37,506 bases of DNA from Thalassobacterium sedimentorum (GCF_031127905.1 NZ_JARXIC010000032.1:1-37506); one strand, 5' to 3'; counted from the stretch's first letter, positions 1-10,351 are shown. Numbers and translations: made by a program. The notes: a model not told the origin generated them from the letters alone.

Positions 1-127
1 ATAAGCTTGGCCTTAGCGTAGCCTCGAAACTTTGTTTCGGGGAGCGATTGACATCGCCCCGGTTCCGAGAACCGAGGTTACAAAAGATATATCTACTAGG
101 ACCAAACTTTTTTCGAATTAGTATAAG
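1..127 (+). repeat. 127-bp structured interspersed repeat, copy 1
   Basis: This stretch matches 14310-14436 in the same orientation with about six substitutions over 127 bases and no gap. It contains several potential hairpins: CCTCGAAAC pairing with GTTTCGGGG (one G-U), GCGAT with ATCGC, and a perfect CGGTTC-CGA-GAACCG hairpin. It sits beyond the terminator of the GreA-domain gene and may extend left of the window. No coding potential is evident. I read it as a non-autonomous palindromic element; a structured RNA is the alternative. Confidence 0.8.
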
Positions 128-134
128 CTGACCC

Positions 135-163
135 AAAAAAGGCGCTCCCGATACGGAAGCGCC
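135..163 (-). terminator. Rho-independent terminator of the GreA-domain gene
   Basis: On the minus strand a GGCGCT/AGCGCC stem is followed directly by six T residues (A run at 135-140 on the plus strand). It lies just after the stop of the minus-strand gene ending at 190. Confidence 0.75.
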
Positions 164-189
164 TTTTGTGTCAATTGAAACTGATCAGA

Positions 190-2049
190 CTACTTAGCGT
201 CGACCCAGCGGGCGATGCTAAGGATCGTCCACTGTTCTTCGTTACCACCAATCTTGGTGCTGACGGTCGCGCCAGTCTCTTTACCAAGCAGCGCTTGCGC
301 GAGCGGTGTCTTGTAAGATAGGATATCGTTGTCCGGATCACTATCCCAAGCACCCAGAATCGAGTAACGCTGCTCCTTACCGGTGGAGCCTTCTCTTAGC
401 TCCACGATACAGCCAATACCGACGTTTTCAGTGGTGGCCTCCGTAAAGTCAGTCACACGCGCACGCGAAAGATCTACCTCAAGCTCGTTCTTACGCGACA
501 GCAGGATGTCCTGATCCTGGCGTGCCATCTTGTACTCCGAATTTTCCTTCAAGTCACCATGATCACGGGCCACCTGGATGGCCAATTTGTTCTCAGGAAT
601 CTTAGTGGCGATAAGTTCTTCGTATTCCGCCTTAGCCTCGTTGAAGCTTTCTTGTGAAACGATGAGCGCTTCCTCTTCCGAAGTTTCTGCAGCTTGGCCA
701 GCGAGCAGACTTTGAACAGTGGGGAACTGCTTAATAAAGCGAGCAAGTAGCGACTTTTTAGTCAGATCCTCAAAACCTTGATTGAGCAAGAGTGTTTGAG
801 CCAAATCATTGGCCGTTTCGACATTTGCCTGCGACAGCAAATCTGGAATCAAAGTGACATCATCGCTGAGCAGATCGGCCAGTGGAATGCGACGTGTGCT
901 TGCATTCTGCAGCGCTTCATAATCAATCGCATAAAACATCGCGGCTAAGAGGCGTGGATTGACCAGCGGCTCGATAATGCTGCTATATTTCTTGGAAGCA
1001 CGATTCTTAACCACCCAGAAAAGCAGTGGTCCTTTGATAGTTTGCTCCTTCAGCCAGCGATCCAAGCAGTAGCTAATACGCTCTTGCATCTCTTTCTCCA
1101 GCATAAAGTTAATACACTCGCTAGTGAACTTACCACTGGAATTACGCAGAAGATCCTCGACCATCGCCTGCCACTTTTCTGGATAGGTACGGCTAATTAA
1201 GTCCAGATAGCGCTTATAATATTGTGCCGGCAGATGCGCCGCTAGTTCCGAATAATCATTAGTCGCATCAAGGATAGAGGCCGAAGAGGGTTCAAGCGCC
1301 TCAACATCTTCATGCAAGTCGCGCGCCAAGTTATTGCGCACCCACACACCATGCAAACGGTCCGCTTGACTCAGGCTCTTAGCATTTGCGATGGCATCGG
1401 TAAGTTCTTCAAGAATTTGAGGCATTTCCTCACGCACCACGGAAATATTCTCAGATAGCGCGTATAACTTTTCACCGAGCTCAATCTTCTGCTTCGAATT
1501 CTTAGTCCCGCGAAACTGCTCAAGAATTTCATCCTCCGGCTTAACAGGGTTCTCGCGGTAGATATAGGGATCACTCTTCTTAAGCGGCACACCGATGCGT
1601 GGATCTTTGACCAATACCTTTTTAGTCGCGGTCCACCACTTCTTATACTTAATCGGCCCAATCACGCGAGAAAGTAAACGTTCGATCTCGGTCGACATCA
1701 TGGCATGATTCTCGCTAGCAGAAATCATCTCACAAATCAAATCCGCAGGTCGTTTCTTAATCATTTCCTCAATCACATCCGCCTCTGTGCGCGAGCGCAC
1801 CAGCAGGTCATTCGGCATTAAGATATCGAGTTTATCCACACAAAATGCAGGTGCCATGGCGTGGCCCTTCTTACCATCTTCAAAATCGATGATTAAACGG
1901 TCCTCCGCAGCGTTATAATCCACAATTTTACCAAAGCCCCAGCTGCGATGAAGGCAGTAGTTACCGGGCACCATTGTTTCGAGCTTCGCGCGATGCGAAG
2001 CCAATTTAGGGATTTTTTTAATGAGAGCGTCTATGGACTCTTTATTCAT
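190..2049 (-). CDS. Large GreA/GreB-domain transcription elongation factor-like protein
   Basis: About 619 residues. The last ~160 residues are a recognisable Gre factor: a coiled-coil segment carrying GDLKENSEY (about residues 498-506), which keeps the acidic tip residues that in GreA enter the RNA polymerase secondary channel to promote transcript cleavage, followed by an FKBP-like C-terminal domain ending in WTILSIARWV. The ~460 residues before it are not a standard Gre domain and I do not recognise their fold; they look mostly helical. Ordinary GreA is about 158 residues, so this is a Gre domain on a large unknown platform. The reading frame extends upstream to a TTG at 2103, but the ATG at 2049 is preferred because the longer form would overlap the divergent rsmB start. 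A terminator follows the gene. Likely role: rescue of backtracked polymerase, with an extra interaction module. Confidence 0.8.
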   Translation of the reverse strand: MNKESIDALIKKIPKLASHRAKLETMVPGNYCLHRSWGFGKIVDYNAAEDRLIIDFEDGKKGHAMAPAFCVDKLDILMPNDLLVRSRTEADVIEEMIKKRPADLICEMISASENHAMMSTEIERLLSRVIGPIKYKKWWTATKKVLVKDPRIGVPLKKSDPYIYRENPVKPEDEILEQFRGTKNSKQKIELGEKLYALSENISVVREEMPQILEELTDAIANAKSLSQADRLHGVWVRNNLARDLHEDVEALEPSSASILDATNDYSELAAHLPAQYYKRYLDLISRTYPEKWQAMVEDLLRNSSGKFTSECINFMLEKEMQERISYCLDRWLKEQTIKGPLLFWVVKNRASKKYSSIIEPLVNPRLLAAMFYAIDYEALQNASTRRIPLADLLSDDVTLIPDLLSQANVETANDLAQTLLLNQGFEDLTKKSLLARFIKQFPTVQSLLAGQAAETSEEEALIVSQESFNEAKAEYEELIATKIPENKLAIQVARDHGDLKENSEYKMARQDQDILLSRKNELEVDLSRARVTDFTEATTENVGIGCIVELREGSTGKEQRYSILGAWDSDPDNDILSYKTPLAQALLGKETGATVSTKIGGNEEQWTILSIARWVDAK

Positions 2050-2102
2050 AATGATTGCTTGTCTTAGTCGTAAACTATCTACTATGGACAGTTTCCGCGC
2101 CA

Positions 2103-3416
2103 ATGAGAAGTATTAAGTTTAGCTTATCCAGAAAGTCCACAACAGGGTGGGACGCTGCTGTACACTTAACAGAAGCCTACCTGTCGGGAGATCGAAAGGC
2201 CGATCAGCTGCTGGACGAGTTACCAGAAGAATTTATAGGCGATCGCCGCGCGGCCTGCCAATCACTTTTTTTGGGTGCCCTGCGACATGGGCACCGCACC
2301 AGAGCGGCCTTAAAGCAGCTACTGCGCAAGAAGGCCAAATCGGGCGTAGAAGCAATTCTACTGGTTTCGGGTTATGAAATTCTGGAAGCAGATACAGAAC
2401 GTCACCCCAAAATCATCCACCACGCAGTCGAACGCAGCAAGAAACTGGTCAATCGCTTCGAGCAGGGCTTCTTAAATGCCGTGTTGCGCAAACTGCCGTC
2501 TGCACTCGCTCAAATTGACGCCACACAATCCCCAGCCGATTACTTCAGTCACCCGCACTGGCTAGTGGCACACTGGGAAAAAGAATACGGCAACGACTAT
2601 CCGCAATTACTGCAATGGAACCAGAGCATCCCCACGACTTACCTCAAGCTCTACCCATCGACGACCGATCATGGCGCGCAGTCCGCTCTTCCCGAAGGGC
2701 TGGAAGCCACTGAGTGGCCGCAATTTTACCGAATCACTCCCCGGGTGTCATGGAAGGATGAACTGCTCCCTCTACTCAACCGGGGCAACGCTTACATCAA
2801 AGATCCATCCACCCGCCTCGCACCGGAATTGCTGGCACCGCAGGCTGGCGAATCCATACTCGATCTCTGTGCCGCCCCGGGAGGCAAAGCCTATGACATG
2901 GCGCACGCCATGAACGGCCAAGGACAAATCGTCGCCGTGGACCTGCCAGGTAATCGCATTGCGCGTCTCGAGGAAAATCTAGCGACCCTGCGCACAGAGG
3001 CATTAAACTGCACAATCATCGAATCCGATGTGCTCACACTCTCAGCGGCAGACTTCGAAGCTCAGGGGCTGAGCACCAGTTATGACGCAGTAATGCTCGA
3101 CGCCCCCTGCTCCAACACTGGTGTGATCCAACGCCGAACCGACGTCAAATGGCGCTTGCGCCCGAAAGACATCCAACAATGTGCGGCACTGCAACTCCAA
3201 CTCCTCCAAGCATCTGCTGGTTTTGTAAAAACCGGCGGGCGCATCGTATATAGCACCTGCAGCATCGAAACTGCCGAAAATAGCAAAGTAATCCAAGGCT
3301 TCCTCAACAGTGAAATCGGGCAGCACTTTCAGCTAATCGACAGTGCGATCAGTCTCCCCTGGAAGACAGGTCATGACGGCGCAGGCGCCTTTTTACTACA
3401 GCACAAAGGTCAATGA
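2103..3416 (+). CDS. rsmB: 16S rRNA (cytosine-967 C5) methyltransferase RsmB-like
   Basis: A RsmB/NOP2/Sun-family SAM-dependent rRNA m5C methyltransferase of about 437 residues. The N-terminal ~140 residues resemble the NusB-like RNA-binding domain of RsmB. The C-terminal Rossmann domain has motif I LDLCAAPGGKAYDMA (about residue 252), motif IV DAPCSNTGV (about 332) and motif VI YSTCSIETAEN (about 383); the PC and TC cysteines are the release and nucleophile cysteines of this family. The start is placed at the ATG at 2103; the frame extends back to a TTG at 2055, but those extra residues look unlike the family start. It is divergent from the GreA-domain gene, leaving a 53-bp shared promoter region. 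Confidence 0.9.
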   Translation: MRSIKFSLSRKSTTGWDAAVHLTEAYLSGDRKADQLLDELPEEFIGDRRAACQSLFLGALRHGHRTRAALKQLLRKKAKSGVEAILLVSGYEILEADTERHPKIIHHAVERSKKLVNRFEQGFLNAVLRKLPSALAQIDATQSPADYFSHPHWLVAHWEKEYGNDYPQLLQWNQSIPTTYLKLYPSTTDHGAQSALPEGLEATEWPQFYRITPRVSWKDELLPLLNRGNAYIKDPSTRLAPELLAPQAGESILDLCAAPGGKAYDMAHAMNGQGQIVAVDLPGNRIARLEENLATLRTEALNCTIIESDVLTLSAADFEAQGLSTSYDAVMLDAPCSNTGVIQRRTDVKWRLRPKDIQQCAALQLQLLQASAGFVKTGGRIVYSTCSIETAENSKVIQGFLNSEIGQHFQLIDSAISLPWKTGHDGAGAFLLQHKGQ

Positions 3417-3480
3417 GCACCTGACCGGTTCCGAGCACCCAGACTGCGAGAACCATCCCTATAAAGTTCAAAATTCCGGG

Positions 3481-3495
3481 AAATTGGTACAATTT
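3481..3495. other. Perfect short palindrome upstream of the DUF2293 gene
   Basis: AAATTG-GTA-CAATTT is a perfect 6-bp inverted repeat with a 3-base centre, 43 bases before the start at 3539. It could be an operator, or chance in AT-rich spacer; nothing else in 3417-3538 supports either reading. Confidence 0.25.
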
Positions 3496-3538
3496 TAACT
3501 AGCCTCACCACGTGATTTGATGTGATTGATGTGCGCCA

Positions 3539-4210
3539 ATGCTTGAATCACAAATCGTTCGCCCCTCTCCTAAGCCGCGCCATGTTTTCACCCTGCAAGG
3601 CGAACTCCTCCCCGTGCCAACAGGCTGGGCCCTACTACCTCCTGGCGATGCCGCATTGAGTCGGCGCATCAAACAGGACGGGCCGACTTGGACAGTGAAA
3701 GAGAAAAAGGGACGCAAGGAATTTTCCCGCGGCATCTGGGCGCCCGCCCACCGGATCGAGGCACTGCAAACGGCGCGTAATCTTGAGAAAAGCGATCCTG
3801 CTTATACCCAGAAACTCGAAGCGGGACGCGCACGACGCGCCAAGGCAGAAGTCAGCTACGCAGAAGACTTCACTCAAGCGCTACGCGACTATCTGAACTT
3901 CCACCCGCGCTATGCACTCCTGGCAGATCGCCTCAGTCAGCTGATTGCAGCGCACGCCACCCCCGTGGGTAGTGGCACCGTGGCCCGCACTAAGCGTATC
4001 CCAATCGAACAGCGGGCAGAAGCTGCCACCATCGCCTGGCTGCGGCACCAAACCACCGCCTACGATCATATGCAAATCCCACGCGTCAAAGGTGCCCGCC
4101 GCGAAGTGCGTCGCATGCTGGCCAAAGAATCCAAGCGCTTACTGGAAGCCTACCGCAAAGGCACCCGTATCGACGTCGAAAATTGCCCACTGCAAAAAGC
4201 GATTCGTTAA
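3539..4210 (+). CDS. DUF2293 domain-containing protein
   Basis: A 223-residue soluble protein without signal peptide or membrane segment. The N-terminal half contains a GELLPVPTGWALLPPGDAAL segment and basic residues. The C-terminal ~90 residues (HATPVGSGTVARTKRIPIEQ, AYDHMQIPRVKG, REVRRML) match my memory of the DUF2293 family, which has no established function. The strongly basic C-terminal half (many Arg/Lys) suggests nucleic-acid contact, but that is inference only. It lies between rsmB (same strand, 122-bp gap) and the convergent fumarase gene. Confidence 0.7.
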   Translation: MLESQIVRPSPKPRHVFTLQGELLPVPTGWALLPPGDAALSRRIKQDGPTWTVKEKKGRKEFSRGIWAPAHRIEALQTARNLEKSDPAYTQKLEAGRARRAKAEVSYAEDFTQALRDYLNFHPRYALLADRLSQLIAAHATPVGSGTVARTKRIPIEQRAEAATIAWLRHQTTAYDHMQIPRVKGARREVRRMLAKESKRLLEAYRKGTRIDVENCPLQKAIR

Positions 4211-4323
4211 AGCGTTTCTCCCAAGTAATGGCGCCGTGCGCAACACCGATGAAGAACGCCTCAATGAACCATCCGGAACTCTAAAGCATTTCTCAAAAGT
4301 CTTTGCGCTTACCTGAGAGGGAT

Positions 4324-6009
4324 CTACTTAGTCATTTCCGCACGAGCGTTTTCATACGCACTCAGCGCGCACTGCGAGCAGGCGGTGCGAACGTCGGCGA
4401 AGAAGTCGTTGCCCTTGTCATCGACGAGAATGTAGGCTGGAAAGTCCTCCACTTCGATTTTCCAAATGGCTTCCATGCCGAGTTCTGGATATTCCAACAC
4501 TTCGACATTCTTAATATTGTGCTCCGCCAGCAAGGCAGCGGGCCCACCGATGGAGCCGAGGTAGAAACCGCCAAACTCTTTACACGCATCCGTGACCTGC
4601 TGCGAGCGATTGCCCTTGGCCAGCATAATCATGGAGCCGCCCTCCTTTTGGAAGGGATACACGTAACTATCCATCCGACCTGCCGTCGTAGGACCGAAGG
4701 AGCCGGAAGGCTTGCCAGCGGGCGTCTTGGCGGGCCCCGCATAATAAACGGGGTGGTTCTTCAAATACTCGGGCATGCCCTCGCCCTTATCCAAGCGCTC
4801 CTGAATCTTAGCGTGCGCGATGTCGCGGCCCACGATGATGGTGCCACTCAGCGAAAGCGGCGTGGCGACCGGATACTTGGTCAGCTCCGCTAAAATGTCT
4901 TTCATCGGACGATTCAGGTCGATGGCGACCGGGTCTTTTGGCTTCGCGATCTCGCCGTCGGCAGGAATGAAACGACCGGGATTTTCTTCCAATTGCTCCA
5001 GCCACAGGCCATCTTTATCGATGCGCGCCTTGGCATTTCGGTCGGCCGAGCAAGAAACGCCCAAGGCAACCGGGCAGGAAGCACCGTGACGTGGCAGACG
5101 AATCACCCGCACGTCCAGGGCAAAGTATTTACCACCAAACTGTGCGCCGTAGCCCATCTTGCGAGTGTATTCCAGCAGCTTGGCTTCGAGTTCTGTATCG
5201 CGGAAGGCTTGGCCGTATTCGTTGCCCTCAGTGGGCAGCTCATCGTAATACTTGGTCGACGCCAGCTTTACCGTCTTCAGGCAGGTCTCAGCCGAAGTGC
5301 CTCCAATCACAAATGCGATGTGATACGGCGGGCAGGCAGAGGTGCCCAAGGTGCCCATTTTCTCAATGCAGAATTTTTCCAAATTGGCAGGATTGAGCAG
5401 CGCCTTGGTTTCCTGATAGAAAAAGGTCTTGTTGGCGGAGCCTCCACCCTTGGCGACAAAAAGAAAGTCGTAACTGTCGCCATCCGTTGCCAGCAGGTCG
5501 ATCTGAGCCGGCAAATTACAGCCCGTATTCTTTTCCTCATACATGGAAAGCGGAGCCATCTGCGAATAGCGCAGGTTCTCCTGGGTGTAGGTATTATAGA
5601 CGCCCTGCGAAAGCGCTGCTTCGTCACCGCCGCCGGTCCAAACGCGCTGGCCCTTCTTCCCCAAAATGATGGCGGTACCGGTATCCTGACAGAAAGGTAG
5701 CACGCCGTGCGCAGACACCTCGGCGTTACGCAACATGGTGAGCGCGATGGTGCGGTCGTTTTCTGTGGCTTCTGGATCATCGAGAATGGCCGCCACCTTC
5801 TCCAAGTGCTCCGTGCGCAACTTGAAGGAGATATCCTTCATCGCAGCTTCCGCGATGTAAGTCAGCGCCTTGGGATCGACCTTCAGCATTGATTCCCCAG
5901 CGAAATCGACCGTTTCGACAAACTCGTTGGTCAGTAGACGATACTGCGTCTTATCTTTTCCAACTGGAAATTGCTTTTGGTAATGAAACTCAGGTGAGGG
6001 CTTAGCCAT
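4324..6009 (-). CDS. Class I (iron-sulfur) fumarate hydratase
   Basis: A 561-residue class I fumarase that interconverts fumarate and malate in the TCA cycle or in reductive fermentation. It has the normal length for the two-domain FumA/FumB type, with alpha and beta parts in one chain. The three cysteines expected to bind the 4Fe-4S cluster are visible as PFCQDTGTA (C107), GTSACPPYH (C226) and GVSCSADRN (C320), with the same spacing as E. coli FumA. The C-terminal part has GRMDSYV and the GGPAALLAE segment of the beta domain. The ATG at 6009 has a weak AGAAAG upstream. Class I enzymes are oxygen-sensitive, which fits a facultative or micro-oxic lifestyle. I do not choose between fumA and fumB as a symbol. 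Confidence 0.93.
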   Translation of the reverse strand: MAKPSPEFHYQKQFPVGKDKTQYRLLTNEFVETVDFAGESMLKVDPKALTYIAEAAMKDISFKLRTEHLEKVAAILDDPEATENDRTIALTMLRNAEVSAHGVLPFCQDTGTAIILGKKGQRVWTGGGDEAALSQGVYNTYTQENLRYSQMAPLSMYEEKNTGCNLPAQIDLLATDGDSYDFLFVAKGGGSANKTFFYQETKALLNPANLEKFCIEKMGTLGTSACPPYHIAFVIGGTSAETCLKTVKLASTKYYDELPTEGNEYGQAFRDTELEAKLLEYTRKMGYGAQFGGKYFALDVRVIRLPRHGASCPVALGVSCSADRNAKARIDKDGLWLEQLEENPGRFIPADGEIAKPKDPVAIDLNRPMKDILAELTKYPVATPLSLSGTIIVGRDIAHAKIQERLDKGEGMPEYLKNHPVYYAGPAKTPAGKPSGSFGPTTAGRMDSYVYPFQKEGGSMIMLAKGNRSQQVTDACKEFGGFYLGSIGGPAALLAEHNIKNVEVLEYPELGMEAIWKIEVEDFPAYILVDDKGNDFFADVRTACSQCALSAYENARAEMTK

Positions 6010-6125
6010 AGTTATACTTTCTAATTTAGTTCAACTTTAGAATTAGTAGCGCTACTCAAAAAGAATTGCAAGACCGTAGCGATTCAAATTTTTGAAGCCC
6101 GCGAGTCCACAGCAGGCCGCACAAA

Positions 6126-6150
6126 GCGGGCGTGACAGTCACGCCCCTAC
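6126..6150 (-). repeat. REP-like palindrome of the GTAGGGGCG family, intergenic copy
   Basis: Read on the minus strand this is GTAGGGGCGTGAC-TGTCACGCCCGC. Positions 6128-6146 form a perfect GGGCGTGAC-A-GTCACGCCC palindrome. The same element, with one substitution and one extra T, occurs twice in frame inside purL (32076-32101 and 32544-32569). It lies four bases beyond the histidyl-tRNA synthetase stop codon; no T run follows, so it is not a classic terminator, though the hairpin may stabilise the mRNA end. Confidence 0.75.
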
Positions 6151-6153
6151 AAC

Positions 6154-7491
6154 TTAAGATTCGAGACCACTCTCGAGCAACGCGGGCACTTGTTGCAGCA
6201 ACTGATCGCGAGCGATTTCGGCCTCGGTGCCAGCGGTCAAGTCGCGCACTTTAACGACGCCGCGCTCCAACTCTTCGCTGCCGTAAATGAGCGCGAAGCG
6301 GGCACCGGATTGGTTGGCGGCTTTGAATTGCTTGCCGAAACCTTGATTCTTAAGCGGATACTCGACCTGATAACCGAGCGCACGCAGCTGAGCGGCATCC
6401 GCCAGCGCGGCGTCACGCTCGTCCTCGCCGCCGATGATCGCGATAAACTCGGGGCGCTGCATATATTCCGGCATCAGCGACTTGCTCTCGAGCAGGTCCA
6501 CCAATGTGACATCGCCCATCGCGAAGCCGACCGCCGGCATATCGGGCCCGCCTAGTTTCTTAACCAGCGCGTCATAGCGCCCGCCCCCGGCCAAGGCACG
6601 CCCGGCGCCACTGGCCTCAAAGGCTTCAAAAACAAAGCCTGTATAGTATGCGAGCCCACGCACGATTCCGAGATCGATTTGAATAAAATCACCTGCGCCG
6701 GCTGCCTTGAGATTACGCAGTAGCTGCGCCCAGTCTTCCATGCGCGCCTTAGCTTGGGCTGCGAGATCACCTTCGAGTGGTAAATTTTCAATATACGCGC
6801 GCAAGCGGTCGAAGTCGCGAATCGCGATCGCCTCCTCGATGCGGCCCAGAAAGGCTTCCGCTTGCTCACCGAGCACGGGCGCCAGCTTCTCAATGGTCTT
6901 CGCTCGATCGGTGCGCTCGAGCTTGTCGATAATTCCCAACACGGTGGCACTGCCCGCCTCGTCGAGCCCCTCGGCTGCCAACATCAACAGCCACAGGTCA
7001 CGGTCACTGAGGCGCACTTTAAAGTCACCCGCACTGAGACCAAAGGCTTGCAACGCCTGACAGAGCAGCGCGATCAGTTCGGCGTCGGCGGTCGGGCCTT
7101 GCTCGCCGAAGATGTCGACATTGAACTGATAAAAGGCACGTAAGCGCCCCTTCTGCGGACGTTCGTAGCGATAGTGTTCACCAATATTGAACCACTTGAC
7201 GGGACGCTTCAAGCTATTAGCCTTAGCACCGATCAAGCGCGCCAACGAAGGCGTCATTTCCGGGCGCAGAGCCACCGCACGGCCGCCGCGGTCTTCAAAA
7301 TTAAACAGTTGGCTGACGATTTCTTCACCCGATTTTTCGATATACAGCTCCAGTGGCTCCAGCACCGGGGCATCGTATTCCAAAAAATTAAAGGCACGCG
7401 CGACCTGACGCCAGCGACCAAAAACATGATTCCGACGCGCACAGGCCTCCGGATAAAATTCCCGGAATCCGGGTAGCGTTTCAAACTGCAT
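6154..7491 (-). CDS. hisS: Histidyl-tRNA synthetase
   Basis: A 445-residue class II aminoacyl-tRNA synthetase charging tRNA-His. Motif 2 is visible as YRYERPQKGRLRAFYQFN, the histidine-binding signature as VRGLAYYTGFVFE (usually RGLDYYTG), and motif 3 around GGGRYDALVKKLGG with PAVGFAMG. A C-terminal anticodon-binding domain (FIAIIGGEDE through GVVKVRDL) is present. That domain argues for a true HisRS rather than the paralogue HisZ, which lacks it. The A in place of D in the histidine signature also occurs in a subset of HisRS and HisZ sequences, so HisZ remains a minor alternative. It sits between the HU-like gene upstream and fumarase downstream on the same strand. Confidence 0.88.
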   Translation of the reverse strand: MQFETLPGFREFYPEACARRNHVFGRWRQVARAFNFLEYDAPVLEPLELYIEKSGEEIVSQLFNFEDRGGRAVALRPEMTPSLARLIGAKANSLKRPVKWFNIGEHYRYERPQKGRLRAFYQFNVDIFGEQGPTADAELIALLCQALQAFGLSAGDFKVRLSDRDLWLLMLAAEGLDEAGSATVLGIIDKLERTDRAKTIEKLAPVLGEQAEAFLGRIEEAIAIRDFDRLRAYIENLPLEGDLAAQAKARMEDWAQLLRNLKAAGAGDFIQIDLGIVRGLAYYTGFVFEAFEASGAGRALAGGGRYDALVKKLGGPDMPAVGFAMGDVTLVDLLESKSLMPEYMQRPEFIAIIGGEDERDAALADAAQLRALGYQVEYPLKNQGFGKQFKAANQSGARFALIYGSEELERGVVKVRDLTAGTEAEIARDQLLQQVPALLESGLES

Positions 7492-7580
7492 AATGAATTC
7501 TCCTCAGAGAGATACTCGCGAAAACAGAAGTAGCGATGCCAGCTTAAGCCGAATCAGCCATAAAAACTGCACAGCGAAAG

Positions 7581-7901
7581 CTAGGCCTCTCCTTCAATGG
7601 CATCCACGTCCAAGTCCTTGAGCTGTGCCTTCAGCTCCTTACCTGCCTTGAACTTAATGACCGCCCGCTTGGGAATCACGACATCGGTCTCTGGCTTATT
7701 TGGATTGCGACCGATGCGGGATTTGCGAATCTGCACTTCAAACACGCCAAAATTGCGTAGCTCGACATTGCGGCCTTCACTTAAAGCTCTGGCAATCGCG
7801 TCCAGAGTGAGTTGCACAGTTTCTCGCACTTCTTTTTGCGGAAAATCAGTTTTATCGTAGATATCTAGGACGATATCGCGTTTGGTAAGGTTATTGGACA
7901 T
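7581..7901 (-). CDS. HU/IHF-family DNA-binding protein
   Basis: About 106 residues from the MSNNLTKRD start at 7901; a longer frame to 7940 adds a hydrophobic stretch foreign to the family. The typical HU/IHF order is seen: N-terminal helices (TKRDIVLDIYDKT, VRETVQLTLDAIARAL), the beta turn VELRNFGVFEV, and the DNA-clasping arm with RIGRNPNKPE and the conserved proline, then FKAGKELK. The acidic tail DLDVDAIEGEA is slightly longer than in E. coli HU. Such proteins bend DNA and shape the nucleoid. The start ATG directly abuts an AGG, so a standard ribosome site is not obvious. The gene is divergent from the ClpX-like gene across 95 bp. Confidence 0.88.
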   Translation of the reverse strand: MSNNLTKRDIVLDIYDKTDFPQKEVRETVQLTLDAIARALSEGRNVELRNFGVFEVQIRKSRIGRNPNKPETDVVIPKRAVIKFKAGKELKAQLKDLDVDAIEGEA

Positions 7902-7996
7902 CCTGTGTGTGCTGGGTGAGCTTGCGAAAATGAAAATCAAAAGTTACTGTTGCAGCGATACTTCGGATCACGAAAACACTGTCAAACTAGAAAAAT

Positions 7997-9601
7997 ATGA
8001 GTGATAAAGAACCACCAAATCCTTTCGAGGAAATTCAACGACAATTAAAAGATTTGTTCAAGGACTCGAATGTGAAAGTTTCCACCCACGGCTTTTCAGA
8101 GGGAGACCCCTTCCCTGACGAGCCGCTCGCAGATGAGCCCGCAGCTTCATCCGAGCCCTCTAAGAGCGCATCGACGCTCGAGAACATTCGCAACTTCCAC
8201 CTCAAGCCCAAAGAGATTCGCGATTATTTAAATCGCTTTGTCATCCGACAGGACGAAGCCAAAAAAGTACTTTCAGTAGCCATCTGCGATCACTACAACC
8301 ATGTACGTGCGACTCTCGCCTCCGAAAAAACGGAAGCCAAAGAGTATAGTAAGCAGAATTTACTCTTCCTCGGACCAACGGGCGTCGGTAAGACCTACTT
8401 AATGAAAAACGTCGCACGTCTGATCGGCGTGCCCTTCGTCAAAGCGGATGCAACCAAATTTTCCGAAACCGGCTACGTCGGCTCTGATGTCGAAGATCTG
8501 GTGCGCGATCTTGTCAAAGCGGCCGACGGCGACATCGAATTGGCGGAAAAAGGTATTATTTTCGTCGATGAAATCGATAAAATTGCCGGTGAAGCCGGCG
8601 CCGGCGGCCGCGATGTGTCCGGGCGCGGCGTGCAAATCAACCTGCTCAAGCTGATGGAAGAAACCGAGGTCAACCTTTTCAGCCCCACAGATATGATGGC
8701 ACAGATGCAGGCCGCGATGGAAATCCAGCGCGGCGGCAAACCAAAACGTAAATCGATCAATACCAAAAACATCCTGTTCATCGTAAGTGGCGCTTTCGAC
8801 AAACTGGCCGAATCGATCAAAAAACGCCTCTCCAAAAACGAGATGGGCTTCGGGGCCAGTGTCAGCGACGAGGAAGAAGACCTCTCCGCCTACCTACAAC
8901 ACGCCGAGACCAGTGACTTTATCAAATACGGATTCGAGCCAGAATTCATCGGCCGTGTGCCGGTGCGCTGCGCCTGCTCGGCACTGAGCTCCAACGACTT
9001 GGCGCACATATTAACGACCTCAGAAGGCAGCGTGCTGCATCAGTATCGCGACGACTTTGGAGGCTACGGAATCGACTTCGACATCGGCCCCGAAGCCATT
9101 ATGGCCATCGCCGAAGCAGCCAGCCAAGAAGGCACTGGTGCCCGTGGCATCATGACTGTGATGGAGCGCCTCTTTCGCGATTATAAATTCGAGCTGCCCT
9201 CAACCGCGATTAAACACTTTGAAGTCACGCCCGAAATGATCGCCAACCCCGCAGCCAGCCTGCAGGCACTCAAAGCTGAAAACGCCCACCTACAAGCTGC
9301 AGTCTGGGAAAATGACATTAAACGCTACGCCACGGCCTTCGAGAAGCAGCACGGCTTCACCCTGGAATTCAAACCGCTGGCCATTGAAGCCTTGCTGCAG
9401 GAAGCCGAAACACAAGATCAGAGCATACAGTCACTTTGCAGTGACAAATTTAAAGATTTTGAGCACGGATTGAGTATTATCAATCGCAACACAGGCCAGA
9501 CCGTCTTCAAAATCGGCAAACTCGCGATTCAAGATCCAGATAAGGAGCTTTCCAAATGGGTGGTTCGTAGCATAGAGAGTGTCAAAGGAAGCTCAGATTG
9601 A
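7997..9601 (+). CDS. ClpX-like AAA+ ATPase lacking the N-terminal zinc domain
   Basis: A 534-residue AAA+ protein of the ClpX/HslU clade. Seen: Walker A GPTGVGKT (126-133), pore-loop GYVG (159-162), Walker B IIFVDEID (187-194), arginine-finger segment EFIGR (316-320) and sensor-2 GARG (381-384). MGFGA at 283-287 lies where E. coli ClpX has IGFGA, the loop that docks ClpP, so ClpP binding is plausible. Differences from ClpX: the N-terminal four-cysteine zinc-binding domain is absent and replaced by an acidic, Pro/Ser-rich ~60-residue region; there is an insertion around 227-245; and a ~110-residue C-terminal extension follows the usual end. Likely an unfoldase with altered substrate or adaptor choice. 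The UbiE-like methyltransferase follows 48 bp downstream. Confidence 0.8.
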   Translation: MSDKEPPNPFEEIQRQLKDLFKDSNVKVSTHGFSEGDPFPDEPLADEPAASSEPSKSASTLENIRNFHLKPKEIRDYLNRFVIRQDEAKKVLSVAICDHYNHVRATLASEKTEAKEYSKQNLLFLGPTGVGKTYLMKNVARLIGVPFVKADATKFSETGYVGSDVEDLVRDLVKAADGDIELAEKGIIFVDEIDKIAGEAGAGGRDVSGRGVQINLLKLMEETEVNLFSPTDMMAQMQAAMEIQRGGKPKRKSINTKNILFIVSGAFDKLAESIKKRLSKNEMGFGASVSDEEEDLSAYLQHAETSDFIKYGFEPEFIGRVPVRCACSALSSNDLAHILTTSEGSVLHQYRDDFGGYGIDFDIGPEAIMAIAEAASQEGTGARGIMTVMERLFRDYKFELPSTAIKHFEVTPEMIANPAASLQALKAENAHLQAAVWENDIKRYATAFEKQHGFTLEFKPLAIEALLQEAETQDQSIQSLCSDKFKDFEHGLSIINRNTGQTVFKIGKLAIQDPDKELSKWVVRSIESVKGSSD

Positions 9602-9649
9602 GATTGAACGATCTGCCAAGTTCCCACTCCCTACTCTTCACTTAATAAG

Positions 9650-10351
<702 letters not shown>

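Noticed and set aside
4303-5700. Plus-strand open frames (196 and 235 codons) opposite fumarase
   Set aside because: Mirror frames of a clearly conserved enzyme with intact cluster cysteines; a by-product of codon bias.
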